Positions 46,946 to 60,116 of a DNA stretch of 64,000 nucleotides are shown one piece after another. Positions within the stretch are counted from its first letter, which is position 1; each line of letters starts with the position of its first letter. The notes beneath the pieces are model-generated. The model saw only the letters and a list, made by a program, of their open reading frames with translations, was not told where the DNA came from and ran no database searches. Position numbers and translations under genes: made by a program. Source of the stretch: Acidithiobacillus sulfuriphilus (GTDB lineage Bacteria > Pseudomonadota > Gammaproteobacteria > Acidithiobacillales > Acidithiobacillaceae). The stretch lies in NCBI RefSeq assembly GCF_003721225.1, contig NZ_RIZI01000192.1:1-64000 (forward strand), read 5' to 3'.

Positions 46946-48427
46946 ATGGCGGTGGAAGTCCTCAGCATGGAAGAAAACCCGGCGAACGATCACGCCCATG
47001 GGTCATCATCCCGCGCGGTGTCCATTCCCCGGCGCGTGCTGCTGGTATCCGGGCTGATCCTCCTTCTGGTCGGAGGGGTCGTGTTTTATGCCGTACGCGC
47101 CGTGCATACCCTGGGCGAGAGTACGCAAACCCTGCTGCGCGTAGGCTTGCCTCTCCAGGAACAACTCCTGCGCATGGAGGATACCCAACGCCAGGCGGAA
47201 TTTTTCCTCGGTATTGCCAGCGTCCTCCCCCATGCGGGCTATGAAAAGGCCTTCCAGGCCATGGTGAACCAGGAACAAGCCGAGGTGACCAGCCTCCAGC
47301 AGCGCACCGCCCATCACCCCGAACTGGGCGCGGCCCTGACCGCCCTTCAGCAAAACCTCGCCGTTTACGCCAGCGCTGCTGCCACGGACCCGCTCCTGCA
47401 ACAGCAGCGCAAGACGGCCGTGCAGGCCAGCTTTCAGACCGTCAGGACGGCCGTCAGCGGCCTCCTGATCCGCCAGGGGCAACAGGCCGCCCGGGCACGC
47501 GACCAGGCCATTGATCTCCTGTACGGGCTCATCTTCGCCACCGCTTGCCTGGGCATTTTCATCCCCTGGCGCGTCGCCGCCGCCCTCACCCGCCCCCTCA
47601 AGGCCTTCCGCCGGGCCCTGGAAGAAATCGGCGCCGGACGTCTAACCACCGTCGCCGCCGAAGGCCCTGCCGAACTGCGTGAACTGGCCCGCGGCATCGA
47701 AAACATGCAGGCCCGCCTGCAGGAGGAGGAACGGCTGCGCCACGAGTTCCTCAGTCAGGTCTCCCATGAGCTCAAAACGCCCCTGGCCTCGGCCCGTTCC
47801 GGGAGCGAACTGCTGCTCAGCGAACGCCTTGGCCCCCTCCAGCCCCGCCAGCGCGAAGTACTGGAGATCATCGCCCGCCAGGTGCAGGAGCTCTACGCCG
47901 CCATCCAGGAAATGCTCGACATGCACGCCTTGCAGGCGCGCACCCTCGACTTCGCCCCCCAGGAGGTGCCCGTACCTGCCACCTTGGCCGAACTCTGCCA
48001 GCGCCTCCTTCCCCTGACCCAGAAGAAGGGCCAGGACCTCCAGTGTCATAGCGCCGAAGGCCTCAGCGTCTTCGCCGATCCCCAAAGGCTCCGCCAGATT
48101 CTCAGCAATCTCGTCAGCAACGCCCACAAATACAGCCCCGCCGGCGGCAAGATCCGCGTGAACGCCGAAGCGCGGGATCAGGGCGTCGAATTTCGCGTCG
48201 AAGACGACGGGCCCGGCATCCCTCCGGCGCTGCTGGAGCGTGTTTTCGATCGCTTCTTCCAGGTACCTGTAGGCTCCGGCCTCCCGCGCGGCACCGGCCT
48301 GGGACTGGCCATCACCCGCGAACTGGTGACTGCCCAGGGGGGCTGGATCAAGCTTGGCAATCGGCCCGAAGGGGGGCTCTGCGCGGAGATCTGGCTCCCT
48401 TCCCCCACTGCCGCAGGCACCCCATGA
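46946..48427 (+). CDS. Sensor histidine kinase (GlrK/QseE type)
   Basis: A 493-residue membrane histidine kinase. Two membrane segments (residues ~30-52 and ~192-215) bracket a periplasmic sensing region of ~140 residues, followed by a HAMP linker, dimerisation helix with SQVSHELKTPLASARSG (phospho-acceptor His274), N box LSNLVSNAHKYS, and G boxes VEDDGPGIP and GTGLGLAI. Kinase, lipoprotein and sigma54 regulator in this order match the GlrK-QseG-GlrR set of enterobacteria, where the lipoprotein is needed for kinase signalling. ATG 46946 has AAAAGGAG; the stop overlaps the lipoprotein gene by 4 bp. Confidence 0.85.
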   Translation: MAVEVLSMEENPANDHAHGSSSRAVSIPRRVLLVSGLILLLVGGVVFYAVRAVHTLGESTQTLLRVGLPLQEQLLRMEDTQRQAEFFLGIASVLPHAGYEKAFQAMVNQEQAEVTSLQQRTAHHPELGAALTALQQNLAVYASAAATDPLLQQQRKTAVQASFQTVRTAVSGLLIRQGQQAARARDQAIDLLYGLIFATACLGIFIPWRVAAALTRPLKAFRRALEEIGAGRLTTVAAEGPAELRELARGIENMQARLQEEERLRHEFLSQVSHELKTPLASARSGSELLLSERLGPLQPRQREVLEIIARQVQELYAAIQEMLDMHALQARTLDFAPQEVPVPATLAELCQRLLPLTQKKGQDLQCHSAEGLSVFADPQRLRQILSNLVSNAHKYSPAGGKIRVNAEARDQGVEFRVEDDGPGIPPALLERVFDRFFQVPVGSGLPRGTGLGLAITRELVTAQGGWIKLGNRPEGGLCAEIWLPSPTAAGTP

Positions 48428-48908
48428 ATCCGCGCTGCTGGCTGGCCCTGGGTTTGGGCGTCTCCCTGCTCTCCGCCTGCGCCCCTTTCGTCTCTCCCCT
48501 GCCACCCAATCCCGCCGGCAGCCGCAGCACCCTCCTCGGCCGCCTGCAAAGCTGCGGCTCCGCCGCCGGCGCAAGCTGCGCCAAAGTGCATCTTGCCTTG
48601 GCCGAGGGCTACCTGCGCGCCGACCCCGTCACCCAAACCAGCCTCGACAGCGCCGCCAGCGAACTGGCCCTGGCCGCGCAAAATCCCGAGATCGCCCGGG
48701 AGACGGCGCCGCTCTACCGCAGTGTGCAGGGTTGGCGCGACGCCCTGCGCAAGGGTCACGACGCCGAAGCGCAGCTCGACGCCGCCAAGACCCAACTCCA
48801 CGGCACCACAGCCCAACTCAACGCTGCCAATGCGCGCCTCGCCCGCCTGGAGAGCCTCCTCCGGCATAAGGCCCAGGACACCCTCCAGCACTTGCAACCC
48901 GGGCAACC

Positions 48909-48912
<4 letters not shown>
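48424..48912 (+). CDS. QseG-like lipoprotein of the kinase operon
   Basis: A 162-residue lipoprotein. The signal LALGLGVSLLSAC has the lipobox Cys19 followed by Ala, which predicts the outer membrane. The mature part contains two Cys residues (LQSCGSAAGASCAKV) and a coiled-coil C-terminus (LDAAKTQLHGTTAQLNAANARLARLESLL). No strong family word was recognised, but its position between a GlrK-type kinase and a GlrR-type regulator equals that of QseG/YfhG, and size and lipoprotein character agree. It overlaps both neighbours by 4 bp, so all three are co-translated. Confidence 0.65.
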
Positions 48913-52093
<3,181 letters not shown>

Positions 52094-52115
<22 letters not shown>

Positions 52116-52354
52116 AGCAAAGCATCGATCGCCAGGTCTGGCGCCTGGACAAGCCGCGCCGCAGCCTCTTTGCGCAAACCGTCTATCTCGGCACCCTGGG
52201 TCTGGTCATGGTGCTGCCCGTGGTTGCCGGCGCCTATCTCGGACTTTGGCTCGACAGCTTGGCGGGAGGGTACTCCATGCGCTGGACTCTCAGCCTGATT
52301 GTCCTCGGCGTCGTGATCGGGGCGGTAAACGTATATCTTTTGATCAAGGACTGA
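52094..52354 (+). CDS. atpQ: N-ATPase accessory subunit AtpQ (AtpI-like)
   Basis: An 86-residue protein with two membrane segments: LFAQTVYLGTLGLVMVLPVV then a loop with LGLWLDSLAGG and ending LSLIVLGVVIGAVNVYLL. It is of the putative F0F1 gene-1 (AtpI-like) family, with the GxxLGxxLD turn; AtpQ may help c-ring assembly. Start ATG at 52094 lies inside atpC, with a GGGAAAGGGGG ribosome site. In standard N-ATPase operons atpR follows; here atpB starts only 3 bp after the atpQ stop, so atpR is missing. Confidence 0.8.
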
Positions 52355-52357
52355 AGC

Positions 52358-53038
52358 ATGATCGGCCCGGGCCTCCTCATCCCCATTGCCTTCCGCATCG
52401 GCCCCCTGGCCATTACCCAGACGGTGGTGGTCACCTGGCTGCTCATGCTGGCCCTGGTGATCTTTTCCTGGCTGGCCACCCGCCGCCTGCGCGTCACTCC
52501 CGGCCCGTTGCAGGTGGCCGTGGAAGGGGCGGTCACGGCCATGGACGAGGCGGTCCGCTCCGTCCTCCCGGAACAGGCATCGCAAGTGCTGCCCTTCATC
52601 GCCACCCTGTGGATTTTCATCACCGCCGCCAACCTGGCGGGCCTGATTCCCGGGCTGGCCTCACCCACGGCGGACCTCTCCACCACCACGGCGCTCGCCG
52701 TCCTGGTATTTCTGTCGGTGCACTGGTTCGGCATCCGCAGCGGCGGCCTCAGGGCGTATCTGCGTCATTACCTGCAGCCCAGCGTCTTCCTCTTCCCGTT
52801 CCAGATCATCAGCGAGATCACCCGTTCCGTGGCCCTCGCCGTGCGCCTCTTCGGCAACATGATGAGCCTCGACATGGCGGCATTGCTGATACTGCTGGTG
52901 GCGGGCTTCCTGGTGCCGGTGCCCATCCTCATGCTGCACGTCATCGAGGCCTTGGTCCAGGCCTACATCTTCGGCATGCTCGCCCTCATCTACATCGCCG
53001 GAGCCATTCAATCCCGAGAAACCACCAAAGACACCTGA
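52358..53038 (+). CDS. atpB: N-ATPase subunit a
   Basis: A 226-residue membrane subunit with five to six hydrophobic segments. The conserved stator helix reads ISEITRSVALAVRLFGNMMS with the essential Arg of the proton/sodium half-channels, and the last helix HVIEALVQAYIFGMLALIYI carries the Glu/Gln/Tyr wording of the family. PFIATLWIFITAANLAGLIPG is the usual subunit-a middle region. It starts 3 bp after atpQ. It forms the ion path with the c-ring. Confidence 0.92.
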   Translation: MIGPGLLIPIAFRIGPLAITQTVVVTWLLMLALVIFSWLATRRLRVTPGPLQVAVEGAVTAMDEAVRSVLPEQASQVLPFIATLWIFITAANLAGLIPGLASPTADLSTTTALAVLVFLSVHWFGIRSGGLRAYLRHYLQPSVFLFPFQIISEITRSVALAVRLFGNMMSLDMAALLILLVAGFLVPVPILMLHVIEALVQAYIFGMLALIYIAGAIQSRETTKDT

Positions 53039-53050
53039 AAGGAGCCAAAT

Positions 53051-53317
53051 ATGGCGAACATGACCTGGTTTGTCCTCGCCTCCACCCTCATCGCCGCCCT
53101 CGCCATGGCCCTGGGGGTCATGCTGCCGGCCCTGGCCATGGGCCGTTCCATCAGCCAAGCCCTCGACGCCCTGGCGCGCCAACCGGAGGCGGAGCAGGCC
53201 ATCACCCGCACCCTTTTCATCGGCTTGGCCATGATCGAGTCCCTGGCCATCTACGTCCTGGTCATTGTCCTCATCATTCTGTTCCGTAACCCCCTCATGC
53301 CCTATCTGCTCAAGTAG
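53051..53317 (+). CDS. atpE: N-ATPase subunit c (proteolipid)
   Basis: An 88-residue hairpin of two membrane helices forming the c-ring. The loop is ALARQPEAEQ; the second helix carries the ion-binding carboxylate Glu63 with Ser64 in IGLAMIESLAIYVLV. In Na+-binding c subunits (for example Ilyobacter) the first helix supplies a Gln; aligning the conserved ARQPEA loop places Met30 here instead (LPALAMGRS). A ring lacking this Gln is more likely proton-coupled, or Na+ binding would be weak. AAAGGAG precedes the ATG. Confidence 0.93.
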   Translation: MANMTWFVLASTLIAALAMALGVMLPALAMGRSISQALDALARQPEAEQAITRTLFIGLAMIESLAIYVLVIVLIILFRNPLMPYLLK

Positions 53318-53329
53318 CGGGGCCTGCCC

Positions 53330-54085
53330 ATGCAATACGACTGGACCACCTTTGTCCTGGAAATCATCAATTTCCTGGTACTGGTATGGCTTCTCAAACA
53401 CTTCCTGTACCGCCCGGTGATGGGCGCCATCGCCCGCCGTCAGGCCGCCGTGGAACAAAGCATTGCGGAGGCACAAACCCGGGAGCGGGAGGCCCGGGCA
53501 TTGAAAACCCAGTACGAAAATCGTCTGGTAAGCTGGGAGGCGGAAAAACAAAAAGCCGGCGCGGCGCTGCAGGCGGAGCTGGAAGCCGAGCATGGGCGCC
53601 GCGTCTATGCCCTGGATGCAGAAATCCAAACAGAGCGCGCCCGGCGCCAGGCCTTGGCGGAACATCAGGAGGAGGAGCGCCGGCGCGCCGCCGAGGAAGA
53701 GGCCGTCGTTCAGGGCGGCCGCTTCGTTGCCCGCCTCCTGGCGCGTCTGGCGAGTCCGGAGATCGACGCGCGCCTCGCCGATCTGTTCATCGAGGATCTG
53801 CAACGCCTGCCGGAGGCCCAGCGACAGGCCTTGCGCACCGCCCTGACGGAAGACTCGGGGCCGGCAATCCGGGTGATGAGCGCCTTCCCTTTGGCCGAAG
53901 AACGGCAAGGGGCCATCCGCAGGGCCTTGGCGGAGCTGGCCGGGCGGGATATCCCCTGCGCATTCGCGGTGGATGGCAGCCTGCTGGCCGGCATACAGGC
54001 CAGCCTCGGCTCCTGGGTGCTCTCCGCCGATCTGCGCGACGAACTGCGCTTTTTTACGGAAGTGGCCCCCCATGGCAGCGACTGA
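53330..54085 (+). CDS. atpF: N-ATPase subunit b with delta-like C-terminal domain
   Basis: A 251-residue protein: one N-terminal membrane helix ([20 protein letters not shown], then [11 protein letters not shown]), a long charged coiled coil (residues ~40-140), and a C-terminal domain whose [20 protein letters not shown] and [20 protein letters not shown] resemble the delta/OSCP end. This long fused b-delta form is typical of N-ATPases and explains why no separate atpH is present. Its stop overlaps atpA by 14 bp. Confidence 0.85.
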   Translation: MQYDWTTFVLEIINFLVLVWLLKHFLYRPVMGAIARRQAAVEQSIAEAQTREREARALKTQYENRLVSWEAEKQKAGAALQAELEAEHGRRVYALDAEIQTERARRQALAEHQEEERRRAAEEEAVVQGGRFVARLLARLASPEIDARLADLFIEDLQRLPEAQRQALRTALTEDSGPAIRVMSAFPLAEERQGAIRRALAELAGRDIPCAFAVDGSLLAGIQASLGSWVLSADLRDELRFFTEVAPHGSD

Positions 54086-55559
54086 TCCCCTGCCGGGCAG
54101 CGCGTCCCTGGCCCGCCAGGCACGCTGGCTGGAGGCTTACCGCCCAGGCTTACGGGTGGCCGAGCAAGGGACCGTGGTCGCCGTCGGCGACGGCATCATC
54201 TGGGTCCGCGGCCTGCCTTCGGCGGCCATGGATGATCTGCTTGCCCTCAGCGAGGGCAGCACCGCCCTGGTATTTCATCTGGGCCGGGACCTCCTTGGCG
54301 CCATATTGCTCAAACAGTCACCCGCCCTCAGCGCGGGAACCGTGGCCCACGTCTCCGGCCTGCGCCTGAGTATCGCGGTGGGCGATGGACTGCTGGGCAG
54401 GGTCATCGACCCCCTGGGCGCCCCCCTGGATGGCTTGGCCCCGCCCCGGGCCACGGCGCGCGGCGCCATTGACGCCCCCTCCCCGCCCATTGTCGCCCGC
54501 GACTTCGTCAATGAGGCCCTGTACACGGGCAGCAAGATCGTGGACAGCATGATCCCCATCGGCAAAGGGCAGCGCCAACTCCTCATCGGGGACAATGGCC
54601 TGGGGAAAACCGCCTTCGCCCTGGATACGGTCATCAACCAAAAGGGCAAAGGAGTCTACTGTGTCTACGTCATCGTGGGTCAGAAACGCTCCAGCGTCGT
54701 CAGCGTCATCGAAACCCTGCGCAACGCCGGGGCTCTGGCCCACAGCACCGTCCTGGTCGCCGAGGCAAGCGTATTGCCCGGTCTCAAATACCTGGCTCCC
54801 TTCGCCGGCTGCGCGGTGGCCGAGGCATGGATGCGCCAGGGGCGGGATACCCTCGTGGTCTACGATGACCTCAGCACCCATGCGCGGACCTACCGGGAGC
54901 TTTCGCTGCTGCTCCGCCGGCCGCCGGGGCGCGAAGCTTACCCCGGCGACATCTTTTATCTCCATTCCCGCCTCCTGGAGCGTTCAACGCATCTGAACGC
55001 TGCCCAGGGCGGCGGGAGCATGACGGCCCTGCCCATCATCGAAACCGAACTGGGAGAGATCGCCACCTATATCCCCACCAACCTCATCTCCATCACCGAC
55101 GGGCAGATCTACTTCGAGCAGCGGCTTTTCGCCGCCGGCTTCCTACCGGCCATCGACGTCACCAAATCCGTCTCGCGCATCGGGGGCAACGCCCAGGATC
55201 CCGCCGTAAAACGAGAAGCCGGACGCCTCAAACTCGACTATCTCCAGTTTCTCGAACTGGAGATATTCACCCGCTTCGGGGCGCGCCTGGAGGCATCCAT
55301 GGAGGCAAAGATCCAGCGCGGCCGCATGCTGCGCGACATCCTCAAACAGGATCGCCTGACGCCCTGGGCCATTGAAGCCCAGTTCCTGTGGATGGTGGCC
55401 TTCAATGACGGACTGCTGGACGGCGTGGCCACGGAAGCGCTCCCGGCATTGCTGGCGGCTCTGCCGGCACGGGCCGCCGCCGGAGGGCTGACGCTGGATA
55501 CGGCGCGGGAGCGCTGGATACAGGTTGCCACCGCCTGGATCCAGGAGGCCAAGGGATGA
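54072..55559 (+). CDS. atpA: N-ATPase subunit alpha
   Basis: A 495-residue regulatory alpha subunit. The nucleotide-binding loop is [16 protein letters not shown] (usual GDRQTGKTA), Walker [15 protein letters not shown], the arginine-finger region [12 protein letters not shown], and the beta-barrel N-terminus [19 protein letters not shown] at 54072 lies inside atpF (14-bp overlap). The variant P-loop wording with Asn-Gly is a feature of this divergent ATPase group. The next gene overlaps its stop by 4 bp (ATGA). Confidence 0.92.
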   Translation: MAATDPLPGSASLARQARWLEAYRPGLRVAEQGTVVAVGDGIIWVRGLPSAAMDDLLALSEGSTALVFHLGRDLLGAILLKQSPALSAGTVAHVSGLRLSIAVGDGLLGRVIDPLGAPLDGLAPPRATARGAIDAPSPPIVARDFVNEALYTGSKIVDSMIPIGKGQRQLLIGDNGLGKTAFALDTVINQKGKGVYCVYVIVGQKRSSVVSVIETLRNAGALAHSTVLVAEASVLPGLKYLAPFAGCAVAEAWMRQGRDTLVVYDDLSTHARTYRELSLLLRRPPGREAYPGDIFYLHSRLLERSTHLNAAQGGGSMTALPIIETELGEIATYIPTNLISITDGQIYFEQRLFAAGFLPAIDVTKSVSRIGGNAQDPAVKREAGRLKLDYLQFLELEIFTRFGARLEASMEAKIQRGRMLRDILKQDRLTPWAIEAQFLWMVAFNDGLLDGVATEALPALLAALPARAAAGGLTLDTARERWIQVATAWIQEAKG

Positions 55560-56449
55560 GCAAGGGTCACGACCTGGCCGATCACCTGCGGGCCCTGGAC
55601 GACATTCACGGCGTGATGAGCGCCATGAAAAATCTCGCCTTCGCCGAAACCCGCAAACTCGCCCAATATCTGGAGGACCAGCAGCGGCTCTTCGCCGGCA
55701 TGGAAGGCATGCTGGCCGATTTTCTGCGTTTCCATCCCCAAGCGCCCCAAAGGATGGGTGAGGCACGCACGGTATACCTGCTGATCGGCTCCGAGCGGGG
55801 TTTCTGCGGCGACTTCAATGAACGACTCCTGGATGCTTTCACTGCCCTCCGCCCCCAGCTCGCCGGGACCGGGCAACCCGCCGTCATCGCCGTAGGCCGC
55901 AAACTCACCGAACGCCTGGAGGGAGTGCTGCCCCTGGCCGCGCATTTTCCCGGCCCCAACGCCACGGAAGAGGTCGAGCCGGTCCTCAGCCGCCTGGTGG
56001 CGTGGCTCGACCGCCAACGCCCCGCCCAAGGCTTTCTGCGCCTCGGCGTATTGCACCATGCGGAAGATGGCGGCGATGGCGTGCGCCTATCCATTTTTGC
56101 GCCCTTTCGGCATCCGGAGCGGGAAGCGCCGATCTTTTCCAACCCGCCGCTCCTGAACCTCCCCCCGGCGAATTTCCTCGTGGAGTTTGCCGATCATTAT
56201 CTCCTCGCCGCCCTCTATGCCGTGCTGTACCGCTCCCTGATGGTGGAGAATCGGCGCCGCCTGCAGCACATGGACAACGCCACGCACCGCCTGGAGCAAA
56301 GGATGGAAGAACTGCGGCGACAGCGCAACCAGTTGCGCCAGGAAGAGATTACCAACGAAATCGAGGTGATCATGCTCGGCCAAACCATCCTGGATCCATC
56401 ATCCCCCGCGGCGGAAACGGATTACCCTCAGGACGGAGAGAGCCCATGA
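55556..56449 (+). CDS. atpG: N-ATPase subunit gamma
   Basis: A 297-residue central-stalk subunit. The N-terminal helix ([25 protein letters not shown]) and C-terminal helix ([19 protein letters not shown] and [20 protein letters not shown]) form the rotor coiled coil; the middle domain shows [15 protein letters not shown]. It is the last gene of the ATPase operon. About 140 bp of structured, gene-free DNA follow it. Confidence 0.92.
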   Translation: MSKGHDLADHLRALDDIHGVMSAMKNLAFAETRKLAQYLEDQQRLFAGMEGMLADFLRFHPQAPQRMGEARTVYLLIGSERGFCGDFNERLLDAFTALRPQLAGTGQPAVIAVGRKLTERLEGVLPLAAHFPGPNATEEVEPVLSRLVAWLDRQRPAQGFLRLGVLHHAEDGGDGVRLSIFAPFRHPEREAPIFSNPPLLNLPPANFLVEFADHYLLAALYAVLYRSLMVENRRRLQHMDNATHRLEQRMEELRRQRNQLRQEEITNEIEVIMLGQTILDPSSPAAETDYPQDGESP

Positions 56450-56462
56450 ACCATTGACCGAC

Positions 56463-56596
56463 GGGCAGTTCGAACAACGGCAAGTGAGTTGTCGGGATGG
56501 GAAATTTTTCAAACTGCCCCAACGCAAGCAATCGGCCCGGAGAAGCCCTGCAATGCGCGACACCCCATGAAGTCCTTGCACATGAAGTCCTTGCAC
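56463..56596. repeat. Nested inverted repeats and a 15-bp tandem duplication after atpG
   Basis: GGGCAGTT (56463-56470) is complementary to AACTGCCC (56512-56519), with an inner ACAAC (56474-56478) / GTTGT (56488-56492) stem: a plausible end structure for the ATPase transcript. Further on, ATGAAGTCCTTGCAC is exactly duplicated in tandem at 56567-56581 and 56582-56596. No gene or other signal was recognised in the 200-bp gap before the DUF502 gene. Confidence 0.4.
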
Positions 56597-56649
56597 TCTG
56601 CAACGACCCTGTTATCCTCATAGCATTTTAGACGCCGTCAAAAATATCC

Positions 56650-57318
56650 ATGAATCTACCTACCCCAGCCAGCAACAGACCCATTTTCCAGCGCTTGCAT
56701 CTGCGCCGGTGGTTCGCTCAGGGCCTGCTCATCTCGCTGCCCATCGGGCTGACCATCTATGTCGTGCTGTGGATCGGTTCCTGGATTGACAGCTTCTTTG
56801 ACGGCCCCATCCGTGCCATTTTCCATGTCAATATTCCCGGCCTGGGCATCCTGCTGACCCTGCTGACCATCCTCGGCGTCGGGATTCTCGCTTCCCACGT
56901 CCTGACGGCGTGGATCTTTGAGCGCCTCAACGCCTTGCTCGCCAGGATTCCCGTGCTGCACAGCCTCTACAGCACCATCCAGGAAACGGTTGGGCTCCTC
57001 TTCGGGGGCAATGACCGAGGCTTTCGCAGCGCCGTGCTGCTGCGCCAGGGTGGCGATATGGGGTATATTATCGGCCTGGTCACCCGCGACGACCTCTCCG
57101 AACTGCCCCATCTCCCCGAAGACTGCATTGCCGTCTTCATCCCCATGAGTTATGGCATTGGCGGCTTCACCTGTATCGTACCGCGGGACCGCGTGATCCC
57201 CCTGCCGGATCTCAGTCCGCAACAGGCCCTGCGTTTTGCCATGGCGGGCGGCGTTGGCGGGGCCAAAAACCGGGTGACGGGGCACCCTGACGCAGCCGCG
57301 ACGCCCAGGAAGGAATGA
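56650..57318 (+). CDS. DUF502-family inner-membrane protein
   Basis: A 222-residue protein with two N-terminal membrane segments: [22 protein letters not shown] (first) and [20 protein letters not shown], then a soluble domain with family blocks [20 protein letters not shown] and [21 protein letters not shown]502 proteins are widespread in bacteria with no settled function. The ATG at 56650 follows a weak ribosome site. It lies 73 bp before galU with a hairpin between. Confidence 0.85.
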   Translation: MNLPTPASNRPIFQRLHLRRWFAQGLLISLPIGLTIYVVLWIGSWIDSFFDGPIRAIFHVNIPGLGILLTLLTILGVGILASHVLTAWIFERLNALLARIPVLHSLYSTIQETVGLLFGGNDRGFRSAVLLRQGGDMGYIIGLVTRDDLSELPHLPEDCIAVFIPMSYGIGGFTCIVPRDRVIPLPDLSPQQALRFAMAGGVGGAKNRVTGHPDAAATPRKE

Positions 57319-57356
57319 CCCGGAACGCAATGAAATTTTGCGCTCCCTCCCGGGTC
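57317..57356 (+). terminator. Hairpin between the DUF502 gene and galU
   Basis: GACCCGG (57317-57323) pairs with CCGGGTC (57350-57356), with a further GCAA/TTGC pairing inside the loop, and TTATTATA follows immediately. It can act as a terminator for the DUF502 transcript, but overlaps the galU promoter. Confidence 0.5.
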
Positions 57357-57366
57357 TTATTATACT
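57338..57366 (+). promoter_or_regulatory. Predicted galU promoter
   Basis: TTGCGC at 57338-57343 and TATACT at 57361-57366 are spaced by 17 bp, a reasonable sigma70-type pair (the -10 matches five of six). It starts 26 bp before the galU ATG and overlaps the upstream hairpin. A similar TATACT box stands before glgC. Confidence 0.5.
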
Positions 57367-57391
57367 GCGCGCACTGCAACCGGGGATACTG

Positions 57392-58312
57392 ATGCCAGAA
57401 ATTCGCAAAGCGGTTTTTCCAGTGGCGGGACTGGGTACCCGCTTCCTGCCCGCCACCAAGGCCAGCGCCAAGGAAATGATGCCGGTGGTGGACAAACCCC
57501 TCATCCAGTACGCCGTGGAGGAGGCCATCGCGGCCGGCTGTACTCAGCTCATCTTCATCAGCGGCCGCGGCAAGCGCGCCATCGAGGACCATTTCGACGT
57601 CTCCTACGAGCTGGAAAAGGAACTCGAACAGCGGGGCAAACAGGCCCTTCTGGAACAGGTGCGGGGCATCCTGCCCCCCGGCGTCAGCACCATCTTCCTC
57701 CGTCAGCCTTACCCTCTGGGCCTTGGCCACGCGGTGCTCATGGCGCGCCCGGTGGTCAACGATGAGCCCTTCGCCGTCCTCCTCGCCGACGATCTCATGC
57801 TCGCCGAAAAGCCGGTACTGGCGCAGATGATGGAGCAGTATCGGCGCTTCCAGGCCGGCATCCTCGGGGTGCAGGAGATCCGCCGCGAAGACTCCAGCCG
57901 CTATGGCGTCGTCGAGGCGCGGCCCTGGGATGATCAGGTCTTCCAGGTGAGCCGCATCGTGGAAAAACCGCGTCCCGAGGATGCTCCTTCCAATCTCGGC
58001 GTCGTGGGCCGCTACATCCTGCCCGCCCGCATCTTCGATTTTCTGGAAAAAACCGCCCAGGGCGCCGGCGGCGAAATCCAGCTTACCGATGGCATCGCCG
58101 GGCTCCTCGGCGAACGCCAGGTCCTCGCCTATCGCTTTGGGGGGCAGCGCTTTGATTGCGGCGACAAGCTCGGCTACCTGCAGGCGACCATCGCCTTTGG
58201 CCTGCGCCACCCGGAAGTGGGGGCCGAATTCACCCAATATCTGAATGCCTTGTGCGCAGAGCGGCAAGCTGTATCCGCCAACCCCCGGGGGGAAGATGCC
58301 CAAGGCGCGTAA
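57392..58312 (+). CDS. galU: UTP-glucose-1-phosphate uridylyltransferase
   Basis: A 306-residue enzyme making UDP-glucose for envelope polysaccharides. It shows [66 protein letters not shown] and the C-terminal [18 protein letters not shown]. The ATG at 57392 was chosen over in-frame upstream codons because it starts like other GalU proteins ([13 protein letters not shown]). It overlaps rmlA by 17 bp and begins the rhamnose operon. Confidence 0.96.
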   Translation: MPEIRKAVFPVAGLGTRFLPATKASAKEMMPVVDKPLIQYAVEEAIAAGCTQLIFISGRGKRAIEDHFDVSYELEKELEQRGKQALLEQVRGILPPGVSTIFLRQPYPLGLGHAVLMARPVVNDEPFAVLLADDLMLAEKPVLAQMMEQYRRFQAGILGVQEIRREDSSRYGVVEARPWDDQVFQVSRIVEKPRPEDAPSNLGVVGRYILPARIFDFLEKTAQGAGGEIQLTDGIAGLLGERQVLAYRFGGQRFDCGDKLGYLQATIAFGLRHPEVGAEFTQYLNALCAERQAVSANPRGEDAQGA

Positions 58313-59186
58313 AGGCATCATCCTGGCCGGCGGCTCGGGAACCCGCCTCTACCCCCTCACCCGGGCCGTGAGCAAACAGCTCATGCCCGTCTATGACAAG
58401 CCCCTCATCTACTACCCCCTGGCCACGCTCATGCTGGCAGGCATCCGGGAAATGCTCGTCATTTCCACCCCCGATGACCTCCCCCGCTTCCAGCAACTGC
58501 TGGAGGACGGCCAACAGTGGGGGATGCGGTTTTCCTATGCCGAACAGCCGCGACCCGAAGGGCTGGCCCAGGCGCTACTCATCGCCGAAGCCTTTCTGGA
58601 TGGCGCACCCTCCGCCCTGGTACTGGGCGACAACGTCTTCTACGGCCATGAACTCAGCACTACACTGAAAACGGCCAATGCACGCAGCCACGGCGCCACC
58701 ATTTTCGCCTATCATGTCGCCAACCCCACGGCCTATGGGGTGGTGGAATTCGCCGCCGATGGCCGCGCGGTCCACCTCGAAGAAAAACCGCACAAGCCAA
58801 GATCTTCCTACGCTGTCACCGGCCTGTATTTTTACGATAGCCACGGCAGCGCCCTGGCGCGGGAAATCCGCCCATCGGCCCGCGCTGAGCTGGAAATCAC
58901 CGACCTCAACAACCTCTACCTGCAGGCGGGCCAACTCCAGGTGGAGGTCTTGGGCCGCGGCACCGCCTGGCTCGATACCGGCACCCACGGCGACCTCCTG
59001 AGCGCCGCCCAGTTCATCCGCACCATCGAAGAGCGTCAGGGCCTCAAGGTGGCCTGCCCCGAGGAGATCGCCTTCCGCATGGGATATATCGATGCCGAAC
59101 AGCTCGCCCGCCTCGCCGCGCCCCTGGATAAAAGCGGCTACGGCATTTATCTGCGCCGGATCCTGGCGGAACGGACGCTGCCATGA
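58296..59186 (+). CDS. rmlA: Glucose-1-phosphate thymidylyltransferase RmlA
   Basis: A 296-residue enzyme, first step of dTDP-L-rhamnose synthesis (dTTP + glucose-1-phosphate). [22 protein letters not shown] and [19 protein letters not shown] give the active site; [43 protein letters not shown] and [20 protein letters not shown] are typical. It starts inside galU (ATG 58296, after GGGGGAAG) and its stop overlaps rmlC by 4 bp. Confidence 0.97.
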   Translation: MPKARKGIILAGGSGTRLYPLTRAVSKQLMPVYDKPLIYYPLATLMLAGIREMLVISTPDDLPRFQQLLEDGQQWGMRFSYAEQPRPEGLAQALLIAEAFLDGAPSALVLGDNVFYGHELSTTLKTANARSHGATIFAYHVANPTAYGVVEFAADGRAVHLEEKPHKPRSSYAVTGLYFYDSHGSALAREIRPSARAELEITDLNNLYLQAGQLQVEVLGRGTAWLDTGTHGDLLSAAQFIRTIEERQGLKVACPEEIAFRMGYIDAEQLARLAAPLDKSGYGIYLRRILAERTLP

Positions 59187-59725
59187 ACTTTACTCCGCTG
59201 GCCATTCCCGAAGTGATCCTCATGGAACCCCGCGTTTTCGGGGATGCGCGCGGTTTCTTTCTGGAAAGCTGGAATCGGCGCAGCTTTGCCGAGCATGGTC
59301 TGGATCTGGATTTCGTTCAGGATAATCACAGTCGTTCCCGCCGCGGCGTCTTGCGCGGTCTGCACTATCAGATTCAGCAGCCCCAGGGAAAACTGGTGCG
59401 GGTGGTCAGCGGCGAGGTCTTTGATGTAGCCGTCGATTTGCGGCGCTCCTCACCCACTTTCGGACAGTGGGTGGGCGCCACGCTATCGGCGGAAAACCAT
59501 CGCCTTTTATGGGTACCGCCCGGCTTCGCCCACGGCTTCTACGTCGTGAGCGAGGTTGCGGACTTTCTCTACAAGGCCACGGATTTCTACGCCGCCGCCC
59601 ATGAGCGCACCATCATCTGGAACGACCCGGACATCGCCATCCGCTGGCCCCTCCAGGGCGAGCCGTTGCTGGCACCCAAGGATGCGGCGGGCAGCCCATT
59701 GGTAGAGGCCGCATGTTATCCCTGA
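59183..59725 (+). CDS. rmlC: dTDP-4-dehydrorhamnose 3,5-epimerase RmlC
   Basis: A 180-residue cupin-type epimerase. [36 protein letters not shown] (active-site His), [40 protein letters not shown] and [20 protein letters not shown], the C-terminal signature, are all present. The start overlaps rmlA (ATGA). Length is standard (~180). It acts on dTDP-4-keto-6-deoxyglucose, the product of RmlB encoded further along. Confidence 0.96.
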   Translation: MNFTPLAIPEVILMEPRVFGDARGFFLESWNRRSFAEHGLDLDFVQDNHSRSRRGVLRGLHYQIQQPQGKLVRVVSGEVFDVAVDLRRSSPTFGQWVGATLSAENHRLLWVPPGFAHGFYVVSEVADFLYKATDFYAAAHERTIIWNDPDIAIRWPLQGEPLLAPKDAAGSPLVEAACYP

Positions 59726-59786
59726 ATGGCTCTCCCGTGAGCCGGGATACGCAAGTCGCCACGCTTCGAGAGGAGTATTCCGCAGC

Positions 59787-60116
59787 ATGATCATCATCGA
59801 CGGTGTAACCGAAAGTGGAGGCAAGTTCCGCCCATCGGCATGGGCCGAAATGCTCATTGAAGGGGTAGGCCTCGCGCATTTCGGAGCCGATCACAAGATC
59901 CATTATCTGCCTTTCATCGAGCCCGCCACCATCAACGGCAATGCGGCCATCCTCATGGACGAAGCACTGGAGGCCGCGCATCCCGAGGCCTTCGCCGAGA
60001 TCATGCGCTTTGCCCAGGAAAACAAGCTCCAGATACGCCATGAAGGAGGCAGCATGGCCTCCCGGTCCGCAAGCAGCGCGGCTCCCGCCTCTCCCGACAA
60101 ACGACGCTCATCCTGA
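59787..60116 (+). CDS. DUF3579-family protein
   Basis: A 109-residue protein beginning MIIIDGVTESGGKFRPSAWA, with IHYLPFIEPATINGNAAILM and the closing helical PEAFAEIMRFAQENKL. This is the DUF3579 family, common in beta- and gamma-proteobacteria and of unknown function. The Ser/Ala-rich tail after residue ~90 looks disordered. It stands between rmlC and rmlD, where other species have no gene, and its stop shares one base with the next start. GAGAGGAG is the ribosome site. Confidence 0.75.
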   Translation: MIIIDGVTESGGKFRPSAWAEMLIEGVGLAHFGADHKIHYLPFIEPATINGNAAILMDEALEAAHPEAFAEIMRFAQENKLQIRHEGGSMASRSASSAAPASPDKRRSS

